A stretch of DNA of 12,768 bases, taken from assembly GCA_002410755.1 (NCBI GenBank), contig DHOL01000060.1, positions 1 through 12,768 of the forward strand, written 5' to 3'. Under the pieces are notes generated by a model. The model was not told the DNA's origin, made no database searches, and saw only the letters and a program-made list of their open reading frames with translations. The stretch is from Ruminococcaceae bacterium UBA5391 (lineage in GTDB: Bacteria > Bacillota > Clostridia > Oscillospirales > Acutalibacteraceae). Below are positions 1-7,934 of the stretch, one piece after another; within the stretch, counting starts at the first letter, position 1, and each line of letters starts with the position of its first letter. The translations under genes were made by a program, and so were the position numbers.

Positions 1-212
<212 letters not shown>

Positions 213-238
213 TTATTTTCCCTCCAGTTAAAATCGGA

Positions 239-282
239 ATCCATGGTAGCACCACAATCAAAGCAGAACTCTATCCATGGAT
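239..282 (-). repeat. Inverted repeat in the pfkA leader
   Basis: ATCCATGG (239-246) and CCATGGAT (275-282) are perfect 8-base complements separated by 28 bases. Both fall in the predicted pfkA leader, with the near arm about 14 bases from the ribosome site at 221-225. A hairpin could form in the mRNA, but each arm contains the self-palindrome CCATGG, so the match may partly be coincidence. Confidence 0.35.
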
Positions 283-303
283 ATTATCCTCATATTCACT
301 TCT

Positions 304-333
304 ATTATAATCGAAACAGTAAAACTGTTACAA
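304..333 (-). promoter_or_regulatory. Candidate promoter of pfkA
   Basis: On the minus strand, TTGTAA (328-333) is followed 18 bases later by a perfect TATAAT (304-309). Transcription would begin near 297, leaving a leader of about 85 nt before the pfkA ATG. No terminator-like hairpin with a T-run is visible after dnaE, so read-through from dnaE is also possible. Confidence 0.55.
315..329. promoter_or_regulatory. Palindrome in the spacer of the pfkA promoter, possible operator
   Basis: AACAGT-AAA-ACTGTT is a perfect 6-bp inverted repeat with a 3-base centre. It lies between the -10 and -35 boxes and just touches the -35 box. That position suits a repressor site. I do not recognise the cognate regulator. 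Confidence 0.35.
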
Positions 334-368
334 GTGCTAAATATGGAAAAAATGACCGCAAATATAGA

Positions 369-3300
369 TTATTGTTGTATGCTGTCAACAACTGCAACAT
401 TTTTGTCTCCCAGGATCCGCCTTAGTTCCCGAATCAGCACATCATTCAGGCTGACGCGCATAGACGCCGGTGCAGCCATCAATTTTTTCACATCGGTAAA
501 ATAAATGTAAAGCGGTGTTGCCCCGTCAAAGACCGCAATATCTTTCATTGCTTTCAGATAAAGCGGATCACTCTGATTTTTCACTTTCAGGTACAGTCCA
601 GGCCGGCTGGAGCGGTGGACTTCCAGCTTTCCGTCAGGTGAAGGCGCATTTTCCAGTTGCTGACAGATAAGCTCGGCGTCATTTTCGTCGCGCAGGCTGA
701 TGCGTGCTTTGGCCTTGATAATTTTACCCTCCGTAACTAATTCCGAAAACTCTGTAAGGGTTTTCGGAAAGACGAGCATCTGAATTGAGCCGAAAAGGTC
801 TTCCAGTGTGACAAAAGCCATGGTGCTGTTGCTTTTTGTGACTTTCAGCCGGACTTTTGTAATAATTCCTAAGACAGTTACGGTGCTGCCGTCGCGCAGA
901 TTTCCGTTTTCCTCTTTTGCTTCTTCGAGGATATCCCCAATCCGGACTGCATCCAGCTTTTTGTAAAGGCCCACATAGGCCGCCATGGGATGGCCGGAAA
1001 GGTACATGCCGGTGACCTCTTTTTCCATGCTGAGCTTATCGGAATTTGAGAGGTCGGACATTGGTGCAATTTTGAACTCCTCGTGGTCGGGCTGAATTGC
1101 AGTGTCGAAAAAACCAATTTGCCCTTCTAAGTTTTGCTTTTTGTCTTCTGCCAGGTAATTTAGGACAGACTCTGCACTGTTGAGCATTTGCCGGCGGTTC
1201 GGCCCGAGGTCATCCAGGGCCCCGGCTTTAACAAGGCTTTCCAGTGAACGACGGTTCAGCCCGTTATACATGCGACGGCAGAAATCAAAAAAAGTAGCAA
1301 AAGTGCCATTTTCTTTCCGCTCTTTTACCAGTGACTCAAGGAAACCTTTTCCCAGATTCCGGATAGCCAGCAGGCCGAATCGGATATTCTTGCCGGATAC
1401 GGTAAAGCCCGCTCCGCTTTCATTCACATGGGGCGGAAGGACGCGGATGCCAAGCCGCAGGCATTCAGCAATATAGACTGAAAGCTTGTTTGTGTTGTCC
1501 AGAACGCTGGTAAGCAGCGCAGCCATATATTCGCGCGGGTAGTTGCACTTAAGCCATGCAGTCTGGTAACTTACTACGGCATAGGCGGCAGCATGGGATT
1601 TGTTGAAGGCGTAGGAGGCAAAATTTGCCATTTCACTGTAAATTGCCTCTGCAGTCTGCTCGTTGATACCGCGCCGGATACAGCCGTCTACAATGACTGT
1701 TCCGTCTTTGTCTGTCAGACCATGGATAAAAATATCTTTTTCACGCGCCATGACGTCCTTCTTTTTTTTTGCCATTGCGCGGCGGACGATATCGGCACGC
1801 CCAAGCGAATACCCTGCAAGCGTACGGAAAATCTGCATGACCTGCTCTTGGTAGACGATGCATCCGTTTGTGACGCTGAGGATGCCTTTCAGAAGCGGTG
1901 TACGGTAGGTCACTTTAGATGGGTTCCGACGGTTTTCAATATAGCGGGGAATGGATTCCATCGGGCCGGGGCGGTAAAGTGAAATTACGGCAATCAGGTC
2001 TTCAATGCTCTCCGGCCGAAGCTGCATGATAACACTTCGCATCCCACTGGATTCAAATTGAAACACGCCGTCTGTTGCACCGGATGTCAGCATATCGAAA
2101 ACCTTTTTATCGTCCATGGGGATATTTTCAATGCGGAAATCCGGCTTTTGCTTGCAGACCATGTCCTGTGCACTGCGAATAACCGAAAGGTTCCTCAGGC
2201 CGAGAAAGTCCATTTTCAACAGTCCAAGCTCTTCAAGTGTCGTCATGGTATACTGCGTAACGACGGAGTCGCCGTTTTTTGCCAGCGGTACGTATTCTGC
2301 GACAGGCTTGTCCGTGATAACAACCCCTGCCGCATGGGTGGAAGCATTGCGCGGCATGCCTTCAAGCCGCCTTGCCATATCGATCAGCCGGTGGACCTGC
2401 GGGTCGGAGTCATAGCGGCTTTTCAGTTCTCTGGAAGCCTCCAGGGCTTTATCTAATGTAATGTCATGCTCATTCGGCACCAGCTTTGCAATCGCATCTA
2501 CGGCAGCGTAGGGCATTGCCATTGCACGGCCGACGTCCCGGATGGAACCGCGTGCTGCCATTGTGCCAAATGTGACAATCTGTGCGACATGGTCGGCCCC
2601 GTACTTTTCCACCACATAGTCAATCATTTCTGGCCGGCGGTCATCGGCAAAGTCAATATCGAAATCCGGCATACTGACGCGCTCAGGATTCAGAAAGCGC
2701 TCAAACAGAAGATTGTAGCGGATTGGGTCAATGCCGGTGATGCCGATGCAATAGGCGGCAAGACTGCCTGCCCCTGAGCCTCGGCCAGGCCCAACGGGGA
2801 TCCCAACCTCTTTCGCATGGCGAACAAAATCATGGACAATCAGGTAGTAGTTGACATATCCCATTTTTTCAATGGTAGCAAGCTCATATTCAAGCCGTTC
2901 CCGAATGGCTGCCGGGGGATTTTCGCCGTACTTTTCCCGCAGGCCTGCATAGCATTTCTTACGGAAATAGGCAACGTTGTTTTCCCCATTTGGGGTATCA
3001 AAGCGGGGCAGCTTTGTTTTGCCAAACTCAAAAGTGACGTTGCAGCGTTCGGCAATCTTTACCGTATTATCTGCCGCTTCCGGAATTTCCGGAAACAGCG
3101 CGCGCATTTCCTCTTCACTCTTGTAATAGAACTGGTCGCTTCCAAAGCCCATTGCGTTCTTGTCTTCAATGGTGTGATTTGTCTGAATGCAAAGCAGGAT
3201 ACGGTGCATTTCGCTGTCTTCCCGGCGGATATAGTGGCAGTCGTTGGTAACGACAAGCGGGATACCCGTTTCCCGGGAAATCCGAACGATGGAAGGGTTA

Positions 3301-3851
3301 ATCCTTTTCTGCTCCGGAAGCCCGTGATCCTGAAGCTCCAGATAATAATTTCCGCGGCCAAAGATAGAGTCATAATGCAGGGCAGCAGCCTTTGCGCCGT
3401 CGTAGTCTCCGGCAGTCAGGTCGCGTGCCACTTCACCTGCAAGACATGCAGAAAGCGCAATCAGTCCTTCATGGTACTGTCCCAGCAGTTCAAAATCCAC
3501 ACGAGGCTTTGAGTAGAAGCCTTCTGTCCATGACTTTGAAACCATGGCAATCAGGTTCTGGTAGCCGGTGTTGTTTTCACAGAGAAGAACGAGGTGGCGG
3601 TTTTCAGAGTCCAGTTCATGCACGCGTCCGAAGCGTGTCCGAGGTGCGACGTACACTTCACAGCCGATAATCGGTTTAATGCCGTGGGCTTTTGCAGCTT
3701 TGTAGAAATCTACAGCCCCGTACATCACACCATGGTCGGTGATGGCTACGGCTTTGTCGCCGCGTGCTGCCGCTGTGTCAACGAGCTGCTGGATTCGGCA
3801 GGCACCATCCAGCAGGCTGTATTCACTGTGAACATGAAGATGGACAAACAT
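369..3851 (-). CDS. dnaE: DNA polymerase III alpha subunit, DnaE type
   Basis: Replicative DNA polymerase catalytic subunit, 1160 residues, normal for DnaE. The N-terminal PHP domain (about 1-270) opens MFVHLHVHSEYSLLDG. All nine usual PHP metal ligands appear present: H6, H8, D15, H40, E65, H86, C136, D204, H206. The polymerase core contains GPGRGSGAGS (354-363), the catalytic PDFDIDF (395-401; D398 and D400) and the third aspartate in KMDFLGL (D548). A helix-hairpin-helix segment lies near 850-885. QIGFF at 911-915 fits the internal sliding-clamp binding motif, and an OB fold spans about 990-1065. The frame stays open 70 codons further upstream into whiA, but homology begins at this ATG and the longer start would overlap whiA. 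The ribosome site is weak (AAGG about 13 bases upstream). It lies 26 bp after whiA, so the two are probably co-transcribed. Confidence 0.97.
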   Translation of the reverse strand: MFVHLHVHSEYSLLDGACRIQQLVDTAAARGDKAVAITDHGVMYGAVDFYKAAKAHGIKPIIGCEVYVAPRTRFGRVHELDSENRHLVLLCENNTGYQNLIAMVSKSWTEGFYSKPRVDFELLGQYHEGLIALSACLAGEVARDLTAGDYDGAKAAALHYDSIFGRGNYYLELQDHGLPEQKRINPSIVRISRETGIPLVVTNDCHYIRREDSEMHRILLCIQTNHTIEDKNAMGFGSDQFYYKSEEEMRALFPEIPEAADNTVKIAERCNVTFEFGKTKLPRFDTPNGENNVAYFRKKCYAGLREKYGENPPAAIRERLEYELATIEKMGYVNYYLIVHDFVRHAKEVGIPVGPGRGSGAGSLAAYCIGITGIDPIRYNLLFERFLNPERVSMPDFDIDFADDRRPEMIDYVVEKYGADHVAQIVTFGTMAARGSIRDVGRAMAMPYAAVDAIAKLVPNEHDITLDKALEASRELKSRYDSDPQVHRLIDMARRLEGMPRNASTHAAGVVITDKPVAEYVPLAKNGDSVVTQYTMTTLEELGLLKMDFLGLRNLSVIRSAQDMVCKQKPDFRIENIPMDDKKVFDMLTSGATDGVFQFESSGMRSVIMQLRPESIEDLIAVISLYRPGPMESIPRYIENRRNPSKVTYRTPLLKGILSVTNGCIVYQEQVMQIFRTLAGYSLGRADIVRRAMAKKKKDVMAREKDIFIHGLTDKDGTVIVDGCIRRGINEQTAEAIYSEMANFASYAFNKSHAAAYAVVSYQTAWLKCNYPREYMAALLTSVLDNTNKLSVYIAECLRLGIRVLPPHVNESGAGFTVSGKNIRFGLLAIRNLGKGFLESLVKERKENGTFATFFDFCRRMYNGLNRRSLESLVKAGALDDLGPNRRQMLNSAESVLNYLAEDKKQNLEGQIGFFDTAIQPDHEEFKIAPMSDLSNSDKLSMEKEVTGMYLSGHPMAAYVGLYKKLDAVRIGDILEEAKEENGNLRDGSTVTVLGIITKVRLKVTKSNSTMAFVTLEDLFGSIQMLVFPKTLTEFSELVTEGKIIKAKARISLRDENDAELICQQLENAPSPDGKLEVHRSSRPGLYLKVKNQSDPLYLKAMKDIAVFDGATPLYIYFTDVKKLMAAPASMRVSLNDVLIRELRRILGDKNVAVVDSIQQ

Positions 3852-3877
3852 ACCCGTGCACGACCTTAATAACGAAA

Positions 3878-4804
3878 TTATTTTTCTACCTTTAATTTTT
3901 CGGCATATTCCAGGATACGCTGTAGCCTGTGATGGACGCCTGAGCGGCTGAGCGGCGGAGAAAGGTGCTGGCCGAGGTCGCGCAGGGACATCTCTGGATA
4001 GCGCAGGCGCAGTGCGGCAAGAGGCTTTAAGTCTTTCGGCATTGCAGAAAGCTTGCCGCAACGCCTGATTTTTTTAATGGCGATTGATTCCTGCGCCGCT
4101 GCGGAAGCAGTCTTTTCAATATTTGCAGCTTCAAAATTCGTTTTGCGGTTTACTTCGTTGCGCAGATTTTTCAGCATCCGGACCTGCATAAGAGCCATTG
4201 CTGCTTCTGGCGCACCAATATAAGTAAGAAAGTCCGAAACATGTTCGCTGCCTTTCAGATAAACCACAAAAGCGCCTTTCCGGCGCGACACATGCGGCTC
4301 AAGGTCAAGTACCAGAATATCGCGGATTAGGGAAGAAAGGTCATTCGCAAGATTCATATATGGGACAGTGAACTCAAGCCGGTAACCGCTTTCCGGTGCG
4401 GTTACAGTGCCGCAGGTAAGAAATGCACCCCGCAGGAATGCTGCATGGCAGCATTCATTTTCCAAATTGGCAAGGTTAATATGCAGGCTGATTTCCTTTC
4501 CCGTGTGCCCCAGCGCATGAACAACTTTTTCGGCCTGCCCTGAGCCTACAGAAGAAACGGTATAGGAAAAAATGCCGCCCCGTCTGCGGAGCTGTACGGA
4601 AGCGACATCCATAATAGCCCCGGTCGCTTCGGCAGAAAGTTCCGCAGCACGCCGCGCGGCACCCTGGCTTTCGGTCGTGAGGGAAATACCGGCGGGGGAG
4701 AAGCTGCGCCCAAAAAGGAGCATCCCATAACATTCCGCCTTCCGGCAGCAGAAACGGTCTGTAACTTTGCAAAGTTCAGTTTTGGTATCGGATGCAAAAG
4801 ACAT
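3878..4804 (-). CDS. whiA: WhiA-family DNA-binding regulator
   Basis: Homologue of the WhiA regulator, needed for sporulation septation in Streptomyces and linked to division and chromosome segregation in Bacillus. It has 308 residues, close to the family's usual length. The N-terminal half is the homing-endonuclease-like (LAGLIDADG-derived) fold, with FLRGAFLTCGTV (123-134) and a second repeat around KGSEHVSDFLTYIGA (184-198). The linker NRKTNFEAANIEKT (219-232) is typical. The C-terminal helix-turn-helix covers about 260-300 (LRYPEMSLRDLGQHL, then SRSGVHHRL). The ATG at 4804 has only a G-rich tract (AGGGGGGG, 4813-4820) as ribosome site; an AAGGAG at 4825-4830 lies 20 bases away inside the rapZ end. 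It starts 17 bp after rapZ, with no yvcK between. Confidence 0.95.
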   Translation of the reverse strand: MSFASDTKTELCKVTDRFCCRKAECYGMLLFGRSFSPAGISLTTESQGAARRAAELSAEATGAIMDVASVQLRRRGGIFSYTVSSVGSGQAEKVVHALGHTGKEISLHINLANLENECCHAAFLRGAFLTCGTVTAPESGYRLEFTVPYMNLANDLSSLIRDILVLDLEPHVSRRKGAFVVYLKGSEHVSDFLTYIGAPEAAMALMQVRMLKNLRNEVNRKTNFEAANIEKTASAAAQESIAIKKIRRCGKLSAMPKDLKPLAALRLRYPEMSLRDLGQHLSPPLSRSGVHHRLQRILEYAEKLKVEK

Positions 4805-4821
4805 GCTAAGCGCCCCCCCTG

Positions 4822-5682
4822 CTACTCCTTCCGGATATCCCGGTGATTGACACTTACACTCAGGTTCTGAGACAGAAGGTGTTTATAAAGCACCTGAGTG
4901 AGCGTGACAGAGCGGTGATGCCCACCGGTGCAGCCAATCGCAATAACTAGCTGGCTTTTGCCCTCATTGCAGTAAAGCGGAATCATATAGTCAACCAGGG
5001 AAAAAAGGCGGTCTGTAAATCCTTTCGTTTCGCTGGACTTCAGGACATAGTCCTGGACGGGCTTGTCAAGGCCGGTAAGATGCTTAAGCGAGTCCACATA
5101 AAACGGGTTTGGCAGGCACCGCACATCAAAAACAAGGTCGGCTTCCGCGGGGATGCCAAACTTGAATCCAAACGAAATGCACTGAATCCTCATGGCGTCC
5201 GAGGCATTGCCGAGGAACAGGCTGGAAATCCGTTCCTTGAGCTGGGCGGTCGACAGATTGGAAGTATCAATCACATAATCTGCACGTTCCCTGATTGGGC
5301 GCAGCATCATACGTTCAAGCTTCACGGCTTTTTCCAGGGAGCCAAGGCAACTGTCGGTGAGCGGATGCTTACGGCGCGTTTCCTGAAAACGGTTGATTAA
5401 AATATAATTGTTTGCGTCAAGGAAAAGAATTTTGAATTTTTTGTACTCTGCCTTCATGCGGTCGAGCGTTTTCAGGAACAGCGGAAACATATCCCCGCCG
5501 CGAATATCCGTCACAATGGCCACATGGGAAAGGGTTCCCTGTGCCTGCTGTGACATATCGTAAAATGTGCTGATTAGTTTTGGCGGAATATTATCCGCAC
5601 AGAAAAAGCCGATATCTTCCAGTGCATTGATAGCCCTTGTTTTCCCAGCACCGGAAAGACCGGTTACAATGACAAAATTCAT
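4822..5682 (-). CDS. rapZ: RapZ/YvcJ-family nucleotide-binding protein
   Basis: P-loop NTPase of the RapZ (YvcJ) family, 286 residues, normal length. In E. coli RapZ is an RNA-binding adaptor that directs decay of the GlmZ small RNA. In Bacillus YvcJ binds and hydrolyses nucleotides and affects competence. Which role applies here cannot be read from sequence. The Walker A motif is GLSGAGKT (8-15), followed by the family signature ALEDIGFFCADNIPP (20-34). SFGFKFGIPAEADLVFDVR (170-188) and the C-terminal GCTGGHHRSV (250-259) complete the family pattern. The start at 5682 has an AAGGA ribosome site about 9 bases upstream. murB ends 14 bp before it and whiA begins 17 bp after it. Confidence 0.95.
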   Translation of the reverse strand: MNFVIVTGLSGAGKTRAINALEDIGFFCADNIPPKLISTFYDMSQQAQGTLSHVAIVTDIRGGDMFPLFLKTLDRMKAEYKKFKILFLDANNYILINRFQETRRKHPLTDSCLGSLEKAVKLERMMLRPIRERADYVIDTSNLSTAQLKERISSLFLGNASDAMRIQCISFGFKFGIPAEADLVFDVRCLPNPFYVDSLKHLTGLDKPVQDYVLKSSETKGFTDRLFSLVDYMIPLYCNEGKSQLVIAIGCTGGHHRSVTLTQVLYKHLLSQNLSVSVNHRDIRKE

Positions 5683-5696
5683 TGGATTTTTCCTTG

Positions 5697-6605
5697 TCAG
5701 CCTGCCTTCCTCACTTCACACTCCAGTGTAACGCCGGTTTCCCGCAGAACAGTTTCCTGAATTACAGCAATCAGCTTTTCCACATCCGCGCAGGTTGCCC
5801 CGCCGAGGTTCACGATAAATCCGGCGTGCTTTTCGCTGACTGCAGCGCCGCCGACGCGCCTGCCTTTCAGGCCGCACTGTTCGATGAGCATCCCTGCGTA
5901 ATGCCCTTTTGGCCGTTTGAACACGCTGCCTGCACTTGGCAGGTCCAGTGGCTGTTTTGCCTTGCGACGTGTATAAATCTCATCCATTTGGGCTGCAATT
6001 TCTGCCTGAACCCCATGCTTCAACTCTACGCGGACGGCAGTGATGATGAACCCGCCTGAAGAGTATGCGCTGTGCCGGTAGCCAAAATCAAGCCCGCTGC
6101 CGCTCAGAGTCCCTTCTTTCCCATCTTTTGTAATATGGGAGCAGAAAGAGATAATTTCCGAAACACAGTGCCCATAGGCGCCGGCATTCATAAATACGGC
6201 ACCTCCCATGGAGCCGGGAATCCCCCAGGCAAATTCAGCCCCGGTCAGGGACTGGCTTTTTGCAAAATCGCACAGGGAAGCAATCGACGCGGCTGTGCCG
6301 CAGAGGATGGAAGTCTCTGAAACCAGCGAAATTTTCCGGAAAACGCTGCCAAGCGTAACGACAGCGCCGTGGATTCCTGCGTCGGAAACCAGAAGGTTGG
6401 AACCGTTGCCGAGCGGGAGAATGGGGATTCCGGTTTCGGCGGCTTTCTGGCAGATACCTTTTAGGGCAGGCAAATCCGGTGCGGTTAAAAAAAGTTCCGC
6501 CGGGCCGCCGATGCGGAAAGTTGTATGTCGGCTCATTGGTTCGTCCCGGCGGACTTCACAGCCAAGCAAACGTGCGGTTTCGCTTAGGATTTCTATTCCA
6601 TTCAT
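5697..6605 (-). CDS. murB: UDP-N-acetylenolpyruvoylglucosamine reductase
   Basis: FAD- and NADPH-dependent enzyme that reduces UDP-GlcNAc-enolpyruvate to UDP-MurNAc, the second committed step of peptidoglycan precursor synthesis in the cytoplasm. It has 302 residues. FAD-binding features are TTFRIGGPAEL (28-38), LGNGSNLLV (65-73) and GIPGSMGGAVFMNAGAYG (128-145). The substrate domain has SAGSVFKRP (224-232), with catalytic Ser227, and the C-terminal LECEV (294-298) supplies the acidic residue. The arrangement looks like the shorter type II MurB. The start at 6605 is chosen for the AAAGGAGG site 10 bases upstream; the frame is open to 6728, but the upstream ATG codons lack a ribosome site. It leads the tight murB-rapZ-whiA-dnaE run. 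Confidence 0.96.
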   Translation of the reverse strand: MNGIEILSETARLLGCEVRRDEPMSRHTTFRIGGPAELFLTAPDLPALKGICQKAAETGIPILPLGNGSNLLVSDAGIHGAVVTLGSVFRKISLVSETSILCGTAASIASLCDFAKSQSLTGAEFAWGIPGSMGGAVFMNAGAYGHCVSEIISFCSHITKDGKEGTLSGSGLDFGYRHSAYSSGGFIITAVRVELKHGVQAEIAAQMDEIYTRRKAKQPLDLPSAGSVFKRPKGHYAGMLIEQCGLKGRRVGGAAVSEKHAGFIVNLGGATCADVEKLIAVIQETVLRETGVTLECEVRKAG

Positions 6606-6675
6606 GGGGAGATTTCCTCCTTTTCTAGCTATGGGGATGCTATGGTGCATTGTTTCGGCGAGTAAGAAAAGCAGT

Positions 6676-6692
6676 CGGAAATGTGCTTTCCG
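6676..6692 (-). terminator. Weak hairpin between hprK and murB
   Basis: On the minus strand CGGAAA and TTTCCG form a 6-bp stem with a 5-base loop, followed a few bases later by TTTTCTT. It could partly terminate hprK transcription in the 150-bp gap before murB. The stem is short and the T-run interrupted, so this is only a candidate. Confidence 0.25.
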
Positions 6693-6755
6693 GCATTCCG
6701 GGGAATACGGTCGGTTTATGTCTCTCACAAACAGAGAGGAAAGCGCTGCCCTGAT

Positions 6756-7724
6756 TTAGAAGTTCAGTTTGACTTCATGCTCTTCCACCGGTGCAGAAGG
6801 AGAGTCCATGCCAAGATTTTTCAGCAGTTCCTGAGCTGCATTATAGCCCATCTTTTTCTGGCGGTTATTCATGGCAGCAACTTCAATTATTACGGCAAGG
6901 TTTCTTCCGGGCTTTACAGGGATTGTCAGCATGGGAACCTTAATACCGAGAATTTCTGTGTATTCATTATCAATTCCCATGCGGTCGTATGTCTTCTGGT
7001 TGTCCCAAAGCTCCAGGTCAATGACAAGGTCGATCTTTTCAGTCATTTTGACTGCGCCCATGCCGAAGATACGGCGTGCATTGATGATTCCTATGCCGCG
7101 CAGCTCGATGAAATGCCTGATGTTTTCCGGTGCTTCCCCAACAAGGCTGATTGCCGAGACACGGCGGATGACAACAGCGTCATCTGCAATCAGGCGATGT
7201 CCGCGCTTAATAAGCTCAATGGCGGTTTCGCTTTTGCCTACGCCGCTGTCACCTACAAGGAGAATGCCTTCGCCGTAGACTTCGACCAGCACACCGTGCC
7301 GTGTGATGCGCGGGGCAAGCTCTACGTTCATAAAGGAGACCAGACGCGCAACAAGGCTCGAAGTCGTTTCTGAGGTTGAGAGCAGCGGCACACCATTTTC
7401 CTTTGTCGCCTGTAGCAGCTCAGGCAGGGGCTTCAGGTCCCGTGCAATGATGACGGCCGGCGGCCTTTTGGAAAAAATCTGATTTAAAGCATTTAGCCGC
7501 CGTTCCGAAGAAATTGAATTTAAAAAGGCCGTCTCCGCATTGCCGAGGACAATAATCCGATCTTTGTCATAATAGTCAAAAAAACCGTTTAGCTCAAGAC
7601 CGGGACGGTTTACATCCGTCGAAGAAATAAGAATTCTATCCGGGTTTTCCGGCATGCTGACTGTATTGAGAGACAGCTCCTTAATCACTTTTGAAAGCGC
7701 AACAGTATACGTTGTCTTAGCCAT
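6756..7724 (-). CDS. hprK: HPr kinase/phosphorylase
   Basis: Bifunctional enzyme that phosphorylates and dephosphorylates Ser46 of HPr, the phosphotransferase-system carrier protein, and so controls CcpA-mediated carbon catabolite repression in Firmicutes. It has 322 residues, standard for the family. The N-terminal domain spans about 1-130. The kinase domain carries H143 (RHGV), the Walker A motif GDSGVGKSE (158-166), LIADDAV (178-184) and the HPrK signature IELRGIGIINARRIFG (206-221). The ATG at 7724 has AAGGAG at 7732-7737, 7 bases upstream. The frame is open to 7865, but that extension runs through the promoter region and resembles nothing. It is divergent from the cyclophilin gene. No HPr or Crh gene is in the window. 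Confidence 0.97.
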   Translation of the reverse strand: MAKTTYTVALSKVIKELSLNTVSMPENPDRILISSTDVNRPGLELNGFFDYYDKDRIIVLGNAETAFLNSISSERRLNALNQIFSKRPPAVIIARDLKPLPELLQATKENGVPLLSTSETTSSLVARLVSFMNVELAPRITRHGVLVEVYGEGILLVGDSGVGKSETAIELIKRGHRLIADDAVVIRRVSAISLVGEAPENIRHFIELRGIGIINARRIFGMGAVKMTEKIDLVIDLELWDNQKTYDRMGIDNEYTEILGIKVPMLTIPVKPGRNLAVIIEVAAMNNRQKKMGYNAAQELLKNLGMDSPSAPVEEHEVKLNF

Positions 7725-7770
7725 TATGATTCTCCTTCCCCGTTTCCATATTTCCAAAATATTATAACTA

Positions 7771-7799
7771 ATTATAGTCCAACGCCGAGGAACTTTAAA
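7771..7799 (-). promoter_or_regulatory. Candidate promoter of hprK
   Basis: On the minus strand TTTAAA (7794-7799) is followed after 17 bases by a perfect TATAAT (7771-7776). Transcription would start near 7764, about 40 nt before the hprK ATG. A second TATAAT (7761-7766) lies downstream without a good -35 partner. Confidence 0.5.
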
Positions 7800-7865
7800 G
7801 GGGCCAGCGAAAAAATTGCGTGGGACAGAGGAGCCGGACTTTGCCGGAAGACTGAAGTTTTGCAC

Positions 7866-7894
7866 TTGATTCCGGAAGGCTTGTATTATACAAT
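7866..7894 (+). promoter_or_regulatory. Candidate promoter of the cyclophilin lipoprotein gene
   Basis: TTGATT (7866-7871), a 17-base spacer and TACAAT (7889-7894). The predicted start near 7901 makes the ATG at 7902 essentially leaderless, which supports the GTG at 7935 as the real start. Confidence 0.55.
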
Positions 7895-7934
7895 AATAAT
7901 GGAATATGTCTTGGACTGCGGGGAGGAAACTTCA

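Noticed and set aside
2817..3512. 231-codon open frame on the plus strand opposite dnaE
   Set aside because: Antisense shadow of a well-conserved dnaE region; the protein resembles nothing.
3852..4061. N-terminal extension of dnaE by 70 codons
   Set aside because: It would overlap the whiA 3' end in another frame and carries no DnaE homology, which begins at the ATG at 3851.
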